Shown here piece after piece: positions 1 through 12,900 of a DNA stretch of 64,000 nt. Source of the DNA: Gnetum montanum (taxonomy: Eukaryota > Streptophyta > Gnetopsida > Gnetales > Gnetaceae); NCBI GenBank assembly GCA_015680685.1, contig MNCI01000958.1:313330-377329 (forward strand), in the 5' to 3' direction. Made by a program: the position numbers and the translations under genes. The number at the start of each line of letters is the position of its first letter. The first letter of the stretch is position 1. The notes beneath the pieces were generated by a model, which saw nothing but the letters and a program-made list of their open reading frames with translations, was not told the DNA's origin and made no database searches.

Positions 1-447
1 TAACGGGAGTTTGTTTGATTTAGATATTGCACAAGGCCAAAACGAAAATCAAGAAATTGCGTGTCACCTTCCTAAAATGACCTCGTGCTTTTGTCTCTCG
101 TTTAGACTGCTATTATCGAGCGCTATAATAAAATAAGTTGCAATTTGTAAGATACAAATTTTGTACACGTGGCACGGCACACCAAATTTTAAAAAATGGC
201 AATTACTATTGGTTGTGAAATTAGAAAGCCTAATTAAAAGATAACCAAGCTTGAACAAATTAGCACGGTGAGCAACCTGGCATGTTTGGTTATCAAAGCG
301 TGAAACATTTACGTGCAACAGCTGTCATTTGAGACAGAACAGGGAATTAACAGGAAAACACTTACTTGATGAGCGATTGCTTTTGCTGTGACACCAACTG
401 CGTAACTACTTTAGATTGAAAACTGTTTCTTAGTCCCATACGAACTT
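1..447. other. Intergenic upstream region, no gene seen
   Basis: AT-rich sequence upstream of the antiporter gene. I see no protein similarity, RNA gene or clear mobile element here. It probably contains the distal promoter of the KEA gene, but no cis-element can be named with confidence. Confidence 0.5.
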
Positions 448-450
448 TAG

Positions 451-460
451 ATATATATAA
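451..460 (+). promoter_or_regulatory. Probable TATA box of the KEA gene
   Basis: The run ATATATATAA lies about 225 bases before the chosen start codon and is followed by a leader without long ORFs. Initiation about 30 bases downstream, near 485-495, is inferred from the usual TATA spacing. Confidence 0.5.
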
Positions 461-482
461 ACGCCATCATCATTTCGGTATC

Positions 483-717
483 ATGTCACTGTGTTTGCTA
501 GAGTGAAGGTGCTAAATCGCCGTTTCACAGTAGAAGAAAGCAAATTTTCAGTTCTGGATTCTTCGCATGTTACGGCCATGATTTGCGCAGAAAAACAGTA
601 AAGGCTTTCACAAGCTTCGACGGCAACTCGGCATTTGAAGTACCTGGGGAGGGTATGCCACAATTTTCACAGCGACATTGCCAATGGCGTTGCCAATGTT
701 GCAGCAGACGTTGGTAA
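483..717 (+). promoter_or_regulatory. 5' leader with several short upstream ORFs
   Basis: The leader contains short upstream ORFs: one at 483-506 (only if transcription starts that early), two very short ones near 567-601, and one of 20 codons opening at 655 and closing at 717. The last overlaps the main start codon at 684 in another reading frame. Such an overlapping uORF would be expected to reduce translation of the main ORF. Effect and transcript start are inferred. Confidence 0.4.
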
Positions 718-924
718 TTTCTGTGGCAATTGCAGCCATGATTTTATGTTCAGCTTTGTCTGCAGCTGCGGCGAGGAAGCCGCCACCACCACCACCACCA
801 CTGGCTTTGAATGTTTCGGCCAATGCCTCCGCAGGTCAGCCCAATTCTAAGGAGGGCAGCATCGCTGCGATGTTTGACAAGGTCCTTGAGAAGGAATTCT
901 CTGATGATAAGGAAGAAACGCAAG
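684..924 (+). CDS. KEA exon 1 (residues 1-80)
   Basis: Start chosen at ATG 684, the first in-frame ATG after a stop at 636-638. It encodes a hydrophobic leader, a run of seven prolines and the conserved MFDKVLEKEFSDD motif. It ends in phase 1 at CAAG|GT. An ATG at 699 is an alternative start. Confidence 0.9.
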
Positions 925-3900
925 GTCAGATTTCTTGTTGGATTCGACGTACTTTGGAAAAATAAATTAATCAGATAATTTTTTGGGCGAAATTTATGGT
1001 TTTCAATAAAATGCGAGTCTTAGAGCTGTAATTCAAGCGATAGTAGTTTATTGTGAGCCCAAAATTACGAACTATCGTAGAATCATACTTAATAATTGCA
1101 ATTCCAATTTATGATAGCTCAGTGTCAAAAGAAACATTTCCTTTTGTAATATTTGGCCAGAACCTTAGCTGCAGAGTTTATAATATTTAACACGATGCTC
1201 TTGGTACTGTCGGATAATTTTTCAAGGGGTGTGGCTGTTCTTACGGTTTTTGTTCTAACGCTGCGCGTGATCTATCAAAACAGGTTTCTAAATATTACTT
1301 TTTAATGCTAATTGCCATGTGAAAAAATACATGTATTTAAATATATATTAATTTATGTTTTAGCCAAAGTATTACTTAGGTGGCAGTTTCCGAAAGGTAA
1401 GTTTTTGCATTTTAGCTCAACTTTAGAGATTTGCTTAGATAAACGTTATTAATAGAAAAATAACAATGCTGGATCCGTGTTAGTTACACCACATTGGGAC
1501 AATGTTAGGACCCTATGAGATAGCGTTTAATTCATTTTTATGCTCTCAATGAGCTAGCTTATTGATGAAGTGTCATTAAGTCTTGCGTCGACTGGGCTGC
1601 GTATACGCGGCCACGTCGACGCGGGTTGACATGGGCCCCATGGATGCACGCATCGACGGGGGCCCGTTGACGTAGCCTTCCTGCGTCAACGTGGCCTTGT
1701 TTACGCAGCCGCCTTTCTCGGCCTATAATTAAGAGGGCCTTCCGCCTCATTTAGGCATCCTTTTGTTATTTGTAGCTAGACTTTTTCAGTTTGTTTCCAT
1801 AGGAGTTAGAATANGATGAACTGCGATCAACGTGTAACTATCTAGATACCACAACTAGCCNNNNNNNNNNNNNNNNNNNNNNNNNNNNNNNNNNNNNNNN
1901 NNNNNNNNNNNNNNNNNNNNNNNNNNNNNNNNNNNNNNNNNNNNNNNNNNNNNNNNNNNNNNNNNNNNNNNNNNNNNNNNNNNNNNNNNNNNNNNNNNNN
2001 NNNNNNNNNNNNNNNNNNNNNNNNNNNNNNNNNNNNNNNNNNNNNNNNNNNNNNNNNNNNNNNNNNNNNNNNNNNNNNNNNNNNNNNNNNNNNNNNNNNN
2101 NNNNNNNNNNNNNNNNNNNNNNNNNNNNNNNNNNNNNNNNNNNNNNNNNNNNNNNNNNNNNNNNNNNNNNNNNNNNNNNNNNNNNNNNNNNNNNNNNNNN
2201 NNNNNNNNNNNNNNNNNNNNNNNNNNNNNNNNNNNNNNNNNNNNNNNNNNNNNNNNNNNNNNNNNNNNNNNNNNNNNNNNNNNNNNNNNNNNNNNNNNNN
2301 NNNNNNNNNNNNNNNNNNNNNNNNNNNNNNNNNNNNNNNNNNNNNNNNNNNNNNNNNNNNNNNNNNNNNNNNNNNNNNNNNNNNNNNNNNNNNNNNNNNN
2401 NNNNNNNNNNNNNNNNNNNNNNNNNNNNNNNNNNNNNNNNNNNNNNNNNNNNNNNNNNNNNNNNNNNNNNNNNNNNNNNNNNNNNNNNNNNNNNNNNNNN
2501 NNNNNNNNNNNNNNNNNNNNNNNNNNNNNNNNNNNNNNNNNNNNNNNNNNNNNNNNNNNNNNNNNNNNNNNNNNNNNNNNNNNNNNNNNNNNNNNNNNNN
2601 NNNNNNNNNNNNNNNNNNNNNNNNNNNNNNNNNNNNNNNNNNNNNNNNNNNNNNNNNNNNNNNNNNNNNNNNNNNNNNNNNNNNNNNNNNAGCTTTCTTA
2701 GTTAATATTTATTGCTTTCTTAGTTAATATTTATTTNAGACTCATTATTGTTATATTCATTTATAATTCTTTTAATGTATCATGTTGGCTATATGTCTTG
2801 GGGTATATTCAAATTATTTTGGGTTCTGATACTTCTTCCTCTCTAAAACATCTTCTAACTCATATGTTAATTTATCCTCCAACTCATGTGCATTTTAACC
2901 ATTACTGATCTTCGCTATGTTGCTGTAATAAAGAAATTAAAACTTAAGTTTCAATAATGCGTTGTAGTTATATTTATTGATCGATTGTCCGTCTCATTCA
3001 TTTTAAAACCAATTTAGAACATGATGAACTTGATTTGAAAAAAAGTGTAATTTTTTATCATGATTTTTTGTTGGATTGTACATAGCCGACAAAGATGCCA
3101 GCAACTTCAACAGTAGTGTGGCTGAACAGCAGGTTACTTCCTCTTCTTAACCGGTGTTTTTTTTTGTAAACCTTGTTGCTATTTTCTTGCATTTACATTT
3201 TCCTATCTTCACAATTCTAGGTATCTTCTGTCTAGAAAATGTTATCTACATTGTTTTGAGCAATAAAGTAGAAAAGATTGCAAACAATATTTTTGTTCAG
3301 GAAGATTCTTTTTGGATATTTTTGAATCAGTTTACCCAATTTTTTTTCTTAATACCGAAAATTCAGGCAGTGTTGGAGACTGTAGCTAGAGTTACTCATG
3401 AAAAGCAGAAGAAGAATGAAACAGTAGAGAAGTAAGTCTTTTAATATCTAACTTGGTTTTAAAATAAGTTTTCTATAATGTTTACCGAGCGTAACAAATA
3501 AGGAGAACTTTCTGTGTTGGAAAAAAATATTTGGCACCTGTAGTGGAACTCGGGCTTTTGGCATTCAAGATGTTTTTACCTTGGAAAATGAAAATGGAGA
3601 AGAGGAAGTAGCAACTTTAATTGATAAAAGGGTACACAGTTGATTTCCTTTTCATTTAATGCATTACCATTTATAGTTGTGTTGTTGAAATAAATGTTCT
3701 TACAATCATTTTTATTTTCATGTTGACTTATTTTTCAGGATAATGTTTTTATAATTTCCAAGCCAAAGTCAAAATATCCAATATTGAAATTGGATATAAG
3801 GTATATTATATGATATTACTTTGTTTTTTTCTCGAAACAAGTAAAAAGAGATTACATATATATGATAGACTTATTGCTATAATATCTTCAAAGTTTTTCT

Positions 3901-6900
3901 TGGCTACCTTTTATAACAAAAACTTTTATGGTAACTAAGAATTTCTTGTCTCTGGTTCTGGTTGCAAAGACTTATTTCAGATTTGGTGGTGGTTATAGTT
4001 TTTGCTACCATTGGAGGTGTTTTGTTTTCCTCTATTGGACAACCAGTGAGTTCTCCTTTGCAAGATAACATTATAGGAAATTTTTCTTGAAAAATGAAGA
4101 GTTATTTGAGACATGCATTAAATTTTTATTTCAGTTGGATATGGGTCCATGTGACTTTCTTCAGTTGTGGTTTAGCTGTTGTTTTAATCAACAATTGTTA
4201 ATTTTGCAGGTAATTACTGGCTATTTGCTTGCAGGATCAATAATAGGGCCTGGAGGTTTGGGCTTTGTCAATGAATTGGTCCAGGTGAGAAGCTCATGAA
4301 CAAAAGGTTATTTACACCAATTTTGTAAGGCATTTAATTGTGAGGAATATGCTATACAGTATGGTTTTTAACTTGATCTATCAAATACTACCTTTTAAAG
4401 CTATAAGTGATTGATGCAGCTGAATTCTGAACATTTTTTGTGTGTTGTTTATGTAAATATATGTTTAAAAAGTTTGAAAATTTAGGTTTCATTTTTGACA
4501 CAATTTCAAATTCTTCAGGCTTTTCTAACATAGAAATGCATTTAATGTTAATATCAAGCTCCAGAATTCATGAAACTGCTAGTCATTTTCCCATTATAGT
4601 ATACTGTAAATAATGAGAAACAACAAGTAGACAATCTTTTGGCAGAATCAGAATGTGAAAATTATTTAGAAACAGTCAATTCAACAGTTGAAGAATGTAT
4701 TATAGGTCACTGACATTGTTTTTCTATTATTGAACTTCATTGAAAGTGAGCACAAGCCGATAACTATAGGCCGCTCTGTCACTGACATTGCTTTTCATTT
4801 ATTGATGCACAACAATGGGAGTACTACAACTTCGGAAGTTGCAACCATCAATATGATCTGCATTCTTGGTTAGCATATACCTATATCATTTTTATGATAG
4901 ACATAGCCTATCATCAACTAAGGTAGGCTGTCATCACTTATCAGTAATGGAAAATGTCACAAAAACTTAATGCATGTGTGGACCCTGAAGAGTAAGGCAT
5001 CAAAAGGTACAAGTTTGGGCTATCATTAACTGAGGTGGTCCAAAATCTTAAATTTAGTCTCAATGGTAGTTGTTATTGATAGTAATTAGAAGTGAATCTG
5101 TAAATAAATGTTATGAAATGGATATTACAATAATCTGAGTTGTATGTCTTGGAGGGTTGCATGCAAGGCTGTTGTTTGAAAATTGCACGACAGTTTAATG
5201 ACCTTATATATATATCCACGATTCTATAAGTACACCTACATCATACTTTCCTGCTTCCAGGACCATGTGTAAAACCTTAATATAATGTTTATTTATACCA
5301 TGGGATCTATAGTAAAACTAGTACATAAGACATATTCTTAGGAGGAGAAATATATATATTAAAACACTTTAAAGTTTGATTAAAATTTAAACAAATGTTA
5401 TGACATAAATAGCAATCCAATTAATGGTAATAACATTACAGAAAGAGTTAACTATGACCATGAAGTGGGGATGGGGGTTGAATGTATAGGCATAGCTGCT
5501 ATGTAGGTAGAAAATTGACTTCTGATAAATTTGACCATGTAGAAAGAAATGTTTATGAATTTGATCTCAGCCATGAATCCTATGGATGTAACTTATTGTT
5601 ATAATTCATATCTAAAAGACATAGCTACTAGATATAATGTGGTTGGTTTACATGAAACAAGTTACATGATACTTTTCAATATAAGCTGCATGAAACCAAT
5701 TTCATATTTATAAAATATCAAATGAAAACCAAAATCATAAGCTTAACCAACAGGTTGCACCTAATTAGTGCAACACACTATAAGTGCAGTAAATGTGGAA
5801 AGGGCAGGAATATATATGCTTGCATAACTATATATATATTAAGATGAAATCTAGACATGGAATACAAGGAATCAAGACTTTAATACTATTTTGAAAACAA
5901 TGATTATGTATAGTTGCATAGTATGGGGATAAACTTAAGCTAAAGATTGTGGAAAAAGAAATGGAAGGTATAAAAGCAATTCTTGATTCATCTGTTTATT
6001 ACAAGATGTCAAAGCCAATACAATATTAATTTAATTTGATGAGATAACTCTCTTTTGAATTTTAGTAGTTGAAAATCTATTGTATATATCCAGAAAGTTG
6101 TAATTTCTTGAAAATTTGAAACTGAAACTGAGGTTTTATTACGTTTGAAGATCCAAAGGATCTATTGGAGAGGCAGTTGATTTGTATCATGAAAATTAAA
6201 TATCAACTCAAAAAGTGGCTGAGTAACACTGGATTGTGATAACAAATACCATCTTCCCCCAAAAAAGATTAATATAAAATAGACAAACATCATTAAACTA
6301 ACAGTTAAGTTGTGTAGAAATTTACTTTGGAAAAACTTTCAGAAATTCTTAGGCTCTTTTTTGATCATGTTGACAAACTGTTTTTGTTGTTTTCTGACAA
6401 AACATATTTTTTAATTTCTAACAAGGTACTTATACCTCTAGACCAAAGGATCTATTTGTTCTTTGTTAACCTTTTTTATATTCTTTCTAACTTTGACACA
6501 CTCTTCATCAAATCAATTCATATGAGCTTTATGTTTGTGAGCATTATTAACCTGCTAAGCTGCCGCAAACAAAATTTCCTCCAAATTCTTACTGTCTGTA
6601 AGAACTCCAATGATTTTTTACTACTTCCTTATATTTATCTTTTACCTTTTAAAGTAATCTTGCTTGAAGAGAATTTTTTTGTTTCTTTTTTGCATCAAAC
6701 TATACTAATTTCTAAAACAAATTTCAAATGATGATGATGAGATTTTACAACCTCTTCTCCTGCTAAAAACTCTGTAATATATTTGATATTATCACTAGAA
6801 GATTAAAGCAAGTCATTACAGGAGTTGCCTTCAGATCTTGTAAATGTGAAGGAGGTAGACCCTGAAAACCTAGAGTTGCAAATGAAAAGATCTATAGCCT

Positions 6901-9900
6901 TTGCCTAGTCCAAGAATCCTTGTCCCTTTCTATTGATATTACTATCTATTAAGTGTTGAGACCAATTATTATAAGCAATGTCTATGCCATCAATTTCACG
7001 CTACCACTGACCAATTATTATAAGCAATGTCTATGCCACTAATTTCATGCTGCCACTGAATAATCTCTGTTTGCTGAAGACCAACTCTAGCATTAAAACT
7101 TTCACAAATAAAAACTTCTCTTTTTTTTTTGTGAATTCTATAATATCTTTTTCCAAATGCTGGAAAGGAAAATTTCTTGACAATATTATATGAAGTGTAG
7201 CCTCTCTAGAGGGAAAATAACAAATAGCAAGAAACACATAACCATGTTGATGATGGAAATTTTAGCCAAATGTCATGCTCATACTCATCTAGCTTTTCGA
7301 CCTGCACACAATTTGCAAAAGAGTTCTTAGCTCTATAATCATGAGGATATTCCTCATCTTCTTTATTTTTTTATTGAAAATTCAATGAACCCAGGAACTA
7401 CAAAATCTTCTGAGCCTTCATCCTCCCAAGTTTCTACTAAACTAGAAACATCAAAACTGTTAAAGAAAATTTAATGCTTTGAAAACAATGTGGATGATAA
7501 AATGTAGATATTTGTGCAAATTGCATTTTACTTACGCACGTCACTTTTATTATGTCCTATTAAATGGATTAGTAGATCAAGGATGGTTTCCTATTACTCA
7601 AGAATTAAGAAAAGTTCACGAATGAACACTCCATGTAAAGAAAGAAGGCATATTTTTTTGACATGACATATTTGAGGATGAATACCATGCCTTTCTTTAA
7701 TGTTGTTTAAGTTTTAATGAAGTATTTATTGAAGAAAATGAGGGGTAATTTCTAACAATCTGTGTGCATTTTTCCAACTTCAGGTTGTGCCTTTAGATCA
7801 TTGCATTGAGGAAACATTCTAAAGTGATTTAAATGTCTAATCTTGTTGCCTAATTGATCCCTATGGCCTTTTCCTGATCATAACAATAATTTATTTTCAG
7901 TTTTATTAAATTTTTATGTTTTGTAAATGTCATTCAAAGGTGAATTAGAGTTTTCATTAATTTGTTGAAATAGTTTGTAATTTTTAAAGCGTTTGCAATT
8001 TGCAACAGCTATTACATATCCAATACTGTAAAATTGTGTGTTTTATGTTTGTCTTAGGTGGAAACAGTTGCTCAATTTGGAGTTGTATTTCTACTCTTTG
8101 CCCTAGGACTTGAGTTTTCTTCATCAAAGGTTAGTTGTCATCTTCTATGTTGGATTGCATTATGTAAGTTTCAATATCAAAAGTAAAATGACTCGTTTGT
8201 GATGCAGCTTCGAGTTGTTGGATCTGTTGCTGTTTTTGGGGGTCTTATCCAGATCTTTCTTTTTATGTGCATTTGCTGCATTATTGCCTTGGTAATTTAG
8301 GCTTGCATTCTTATTTTCTTTCCCGTGTGTAAGTATTGTACGTCATCCTTAACATTTGAAAAGCATGTTCTCTGCAGTTATGTGGAGCAAAACCGTCAGA
8401 AGGAATCTTTGTTGGTGCATTCTTATCAATGTCATCTACTGCTGTGGTAATATGAGTATTGCAATTTTAGGTATTCATATTGAGCAATAATGTGAAATGT
8501 AAATGTGGCAAAATTCTTGAACTTGCGTAGGGTTTTACACTTATCCAGAAAAATAGTAATATATGTGCTATGTCACAATAATAGTCATTCTTACTACACT
8601 GGACTTCTGATCTAGCACTTAGGAAGTGTTCTGACAAAAACAGATTAGTGTCAAACCACCTGTGGCACCATGGCCTCAAAAAGCCTAATTTAAATGAGTA
8701 CCAGTTTACATTGTCACTTTTGGCAACTTACTGTTGTGTCATAACAAGGTACAATAACGCAGTGAAAGAGTTGTGTTATGGAATTGTGCAGTGGAACCTG
8801 TATTGCACAGTGGAATAACACTGGTTAGTAGATTAGCAGAGAGAAACAAACACAGATTTAGCAATGAGTAAAACATGGGAAATTATTAAGGAAATTAGGA
8901 AAAGCTGAATTTTAATTGATCATTACACGCAAAGATCTGGAGCTATCTAGTAATAAACCTTTCATTGGATATTTAACCGTCTCACGGCACTTAACTTTCT
9001 CATACAACAACAATAAACTTAAGATGGGTTTGTAAACGCACACGGAAGGTAGTATTGTCCGACACTCCCACCGTTTTTTCCCTTCACATACCCAAAATGT
9101 TGGTTTATCAGAAAGCTTACGTATTAACGCTTATTACCACATTCCAAAATACAATACAAATAATGTTGAACTATTCTAAAATGTTGCACATTCTGTTAAT
9201 TGCTTTATTAAATATGCTTTTTTGTAGATGCTATTATATGTTATCACAGTGGCTACTGTAATGTTTCCGTTGTTTTGACGTGTTTAGTTTGCTAAAATTT
9301 TGCATGTTTGCTTGTAAGGTTTTGAAATTTCTCATGGAGAACAATACTGCAAGTGCTCTTCCTGGTCAAGTTACAATAGGAACACTTGTTTTGCAGGTTC
9401 AAAGCATATTCTAAGTTACAGTTCCTTGTTTAAATTCCTTTTTTAAGTAAAGAAATATTATAATTTGTTTGGATTTATTTTTAGGTTATTCTTTTTGTTA
9501 TTTTAAAATTTAAACAGGATTGTACCGTTGGATTACTTTTTGCATTGCTACCAGTTCTTGGTGGAGGTACCGACTTATTCCAGGGGTTAGCTTCAATGAT
9601 GAAAACGTATGTTTAGCAATCTTATCATCATGATTCCTCTTCTATGCTTGAGGACATTTCATATTTACTGGAAATTGATGTTTGTGTTATTGTTTAACAT
9701 AACTGTGTTACCGCATTGAATGAGCATAAGTTTATGTGGATGCTTTTGTTTATACAGGCTAGTTTTGTTGGCAATGTTTTTGGCAACTGCAGCAATCATA
9801 ACATGGTCTTTTGTTAAGCACTATCTCAAGTTAATGATGCGTTTGTCCTCCCAGGTAATTAGAGTATCGATACCTAAAAATTACATTAAATTTTATTTTT

Positions 9901-12900
9901 TAATTGTTCTGAGTTATTTTGTATCCAGTATTCATGGATAACCCTATTTCCCATAGATTACATTGTTAAGGTATCTATGTTTTCGTTTACCGTTATTTGA
10001 TTCATCTCTATTACAATCTACTCCTTATTTTTAGAACTTTCATAGTTAGAAGATATTCTTGACTTCTAGTGACTTTATTCATTTATTATCTGGACTTGTG
10101 CAGACAAATGAACTATATCAACTGGCTTCCGTTGCATTCTGCTTGTTGGTTGCTTGGGTTAGTGTTCCACTTTTGTTTATGTAGTTTTTTTGAACATGAA
10201 ATAAGCATGCTGTGTGGAAATGTGCAAATTTATAATTTTAATGTTATTTAATTTTAAGCGTATGCTGCAACTATGTGTCCAATATGAGCTAATGAACTGT
10301 GAAAATAAATCAGTTGAATTAATGAATGACTTGGTTAAATACTTAATATGTAATCCAACATCACATCTCAAAAATCTCCTCTCTTTCTTAAAAACGTTCA
10401 TTTGCAATACACTATGAGATTTGTTGGCATTATGAATATTGCAAAGTGCAAACATTGACAAAATGCATTGGCTATGTTCCTCATCTGTTACTTTAATATA
10501 TGGTCAGTTCCTGCTTCACCCTTTGGCCTAACCACCTAAAAAGGCCCTTTTGGAATGGAGAATTTGGTGAAAAAGAGATTTTAACAGTGCTTTTAACAAG
10601 ATTCCAAATAGTACATTTGGAAAATTGCCACAGATACAACGCTCTGGTGGATGAACCACAAGTCAAGTGGTGTATTTAACGTGTAGAGTGATGGAACCTT
10701 TTACTTGTTATCAGTACCAAGTTAGGATACCTTTTGCAATCTCAGGATAGGGTATACATTTTCATTTACATCAAGAAGTAGTCTCTTTCTCTTCCTCTTT
10801 GAGCAAAAATGGGAAATTGTATTTTTTAGAAAATGTGCAGTATACAACATTAACTTTTTTGTTTGTTTGCGGAGGGGAGGGGATGGGGGACTACTCGTCC
10901 TCCGCTTTCCCCTTTCTCTGGCAGGCACCTGTACAAAATGTAGACAACAGACAACCCCCATCCATTGGGATCAAACCAGCTGAAAGAAAGTAGAGATCAA
11001 AAGAGATACTAGGTATCCCCCCATCCGTTGGGATGGCTGCTTTACAACCTGGCATGCTGACATTTTTTTTGAATAAGTAAAAGAGATTATGTTAATAAAA
11101 TAAGATTTAAAGTACAATGTGATTATTCTTGGGATCTAAATGATCGACCAAGGTAAGTGGATCAAAATTTTTAAAAATAAAATAATCATGTCAAGGTAAC
11201 CATGTAATCTTATTCTTGGAAATAAAATTATAATTGTGTAAAGTTTAAAGACCTTGACAATCCAGTTCCATTCTATTTATCACATTCTTCTTCCAATTTT
11301 TTCCCTCAAGCATCCATACTTTGTGTAGATTGATATTTCCCCCTTCAAATTTCCTTTTAGTTTCTTTCCTTCTACATTTAAATTCTCACATGTGCTGACA
11401 ATGCCATAGCCATTGCTGATTCCAAGTATGGATGTGAAAGGAGGAGTGTTAGCATTAGGTCAGTAGCTGGTTGTAAAACCATGCTAAATATAATGGATGA
11501 GTTCCCTTTCATATTTTGCAGGTGCTATAATATTCACAAGATGCTAAGAGTAGTAGTCATAAGGCATGGTTGTTGTGGAAAATGAGCAAGGGTTTGCTAA
11601 AACATCTTCTATAAATGACGTGCAACATTGATGCACAAATGTTGTTGAAAGAGGGCAAGGGTTCCCACATTAGGGATGTGTATGTGTAAAAAAATAAGTC
11701 AGGTGATAGAAAATTTGGATGGCAACCTAGAACATAGGCACTCTTAATAGAAAGACCTTCGAAATTATTGACATTATAAAAAACAAAAAATAAGCATTGC
11801 CTACTTCCAAGAAACAAGATGGAAAGGAGAAAACATTTGAGAATTGGTTTAGGGTTACAAGCTTTCTAGTTAGTGAAGGATAATCACCAAAATGGAGTGG
11901 ACATCATTGTCAATTAATTTGTCAACGACAAAGTGGTATAACTATAATGCAATGGTGATCGGATTATGAACACAAAAATTGTACTTGTAAATGTGGTCAT
12001 CAACATCATTAGTGTATGTGTTGCACAAATTAGCATAGAAATTTCTATTAAGCAAGATTTTTGAGATTTAATGAATTTGGTGCTTCAAGGAATTTCATAG
12101 CAAGAAAGCATATTCATTAGTGGGGATTTTAATGATTATGTTGGATCTATAAGAGGGGATATGAAAGGGTTCTTGAAGGGATGGATTTGGATAACAAAAT
12201 CATATGTGAGATTCAGTGCTACAATTTGCAACTGCTTCTGACGTTGCCGTTGCAAATACCTATTTTTAAAAGAAGGCCAAACATTTAATTACACATCAAA
12301 ACATTAGAGATAAAACACAAATTGACTATTTCTTGTTATACATAAGAGATTGGGCCATTTACAAAGATTACTAGGTCATACCTAGATAGAACTGTATAAC
12401 TCAGCATTGATTTATGGTAGTGTGAGAAAAGGGACTAGATGCATAAAATGGTGGAATTTGAAGCAAGGCAACATCACCAAATTCAAAAAACGATTGCTTA
12501 AATAATGCACATGGAATTAGTATTATTTTGCAAATTTTATTTGGGGCTACATGGAAAGTCACATTTAGAAATTGGAAAGAACATTTTGGGTGAAACAAAA
12601 GGGAAAAATGTACATCCCAAAGGAGATATGGTGATGGAGCAATGAAGTACAATATGTCATTCGAAATAAGAAAAAATGCTTTGAGGAATGACAACAAAGT
12701 GGGAAGTAAGAAGATATGCTAATGTACAAAATGATAAAGAAGAAGGCAAAATTAGTAATAGCTAAAGCCAAATATAAAGCCATGGATGATTTTTCTGAAA
12801 AGAGAGGAACAAAGGAAAGAGAAAAATTTATATACAAGTTTGGAAAAATTAGAAACAAGAAATGTAAAGATATTGACTATGTCAAATGCATCAAGGAAGT

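Larger units (their letters stand above)
925..3085 (+). other. KEA intron 1, with LTR-like fragment and 830-base gap
   Basis: Intron between GT at 925 and AG at 3085. It contains the GC-rich LTR-like piece described separately, a gap of N at 1861-2690, and a 23-bp direct repeat just after the gap (2692-2736) that ends at a single N. Confidence 0.8.

Noticed and set aside
635-850. 71-codon ORF over KEA exon 1 in another frame
   Set aside because: Shadow of exon 1; the KEA frame carries the conserved MFDKVLEKEFSDD motif and fits the splice phases.
6327-6731. 134-codon ORF in KEA intron 7
   Set aside because: Phe/Leu/Ile-rich text from T-rich DNA, no domain recognised and no splice link to the KEA frame.
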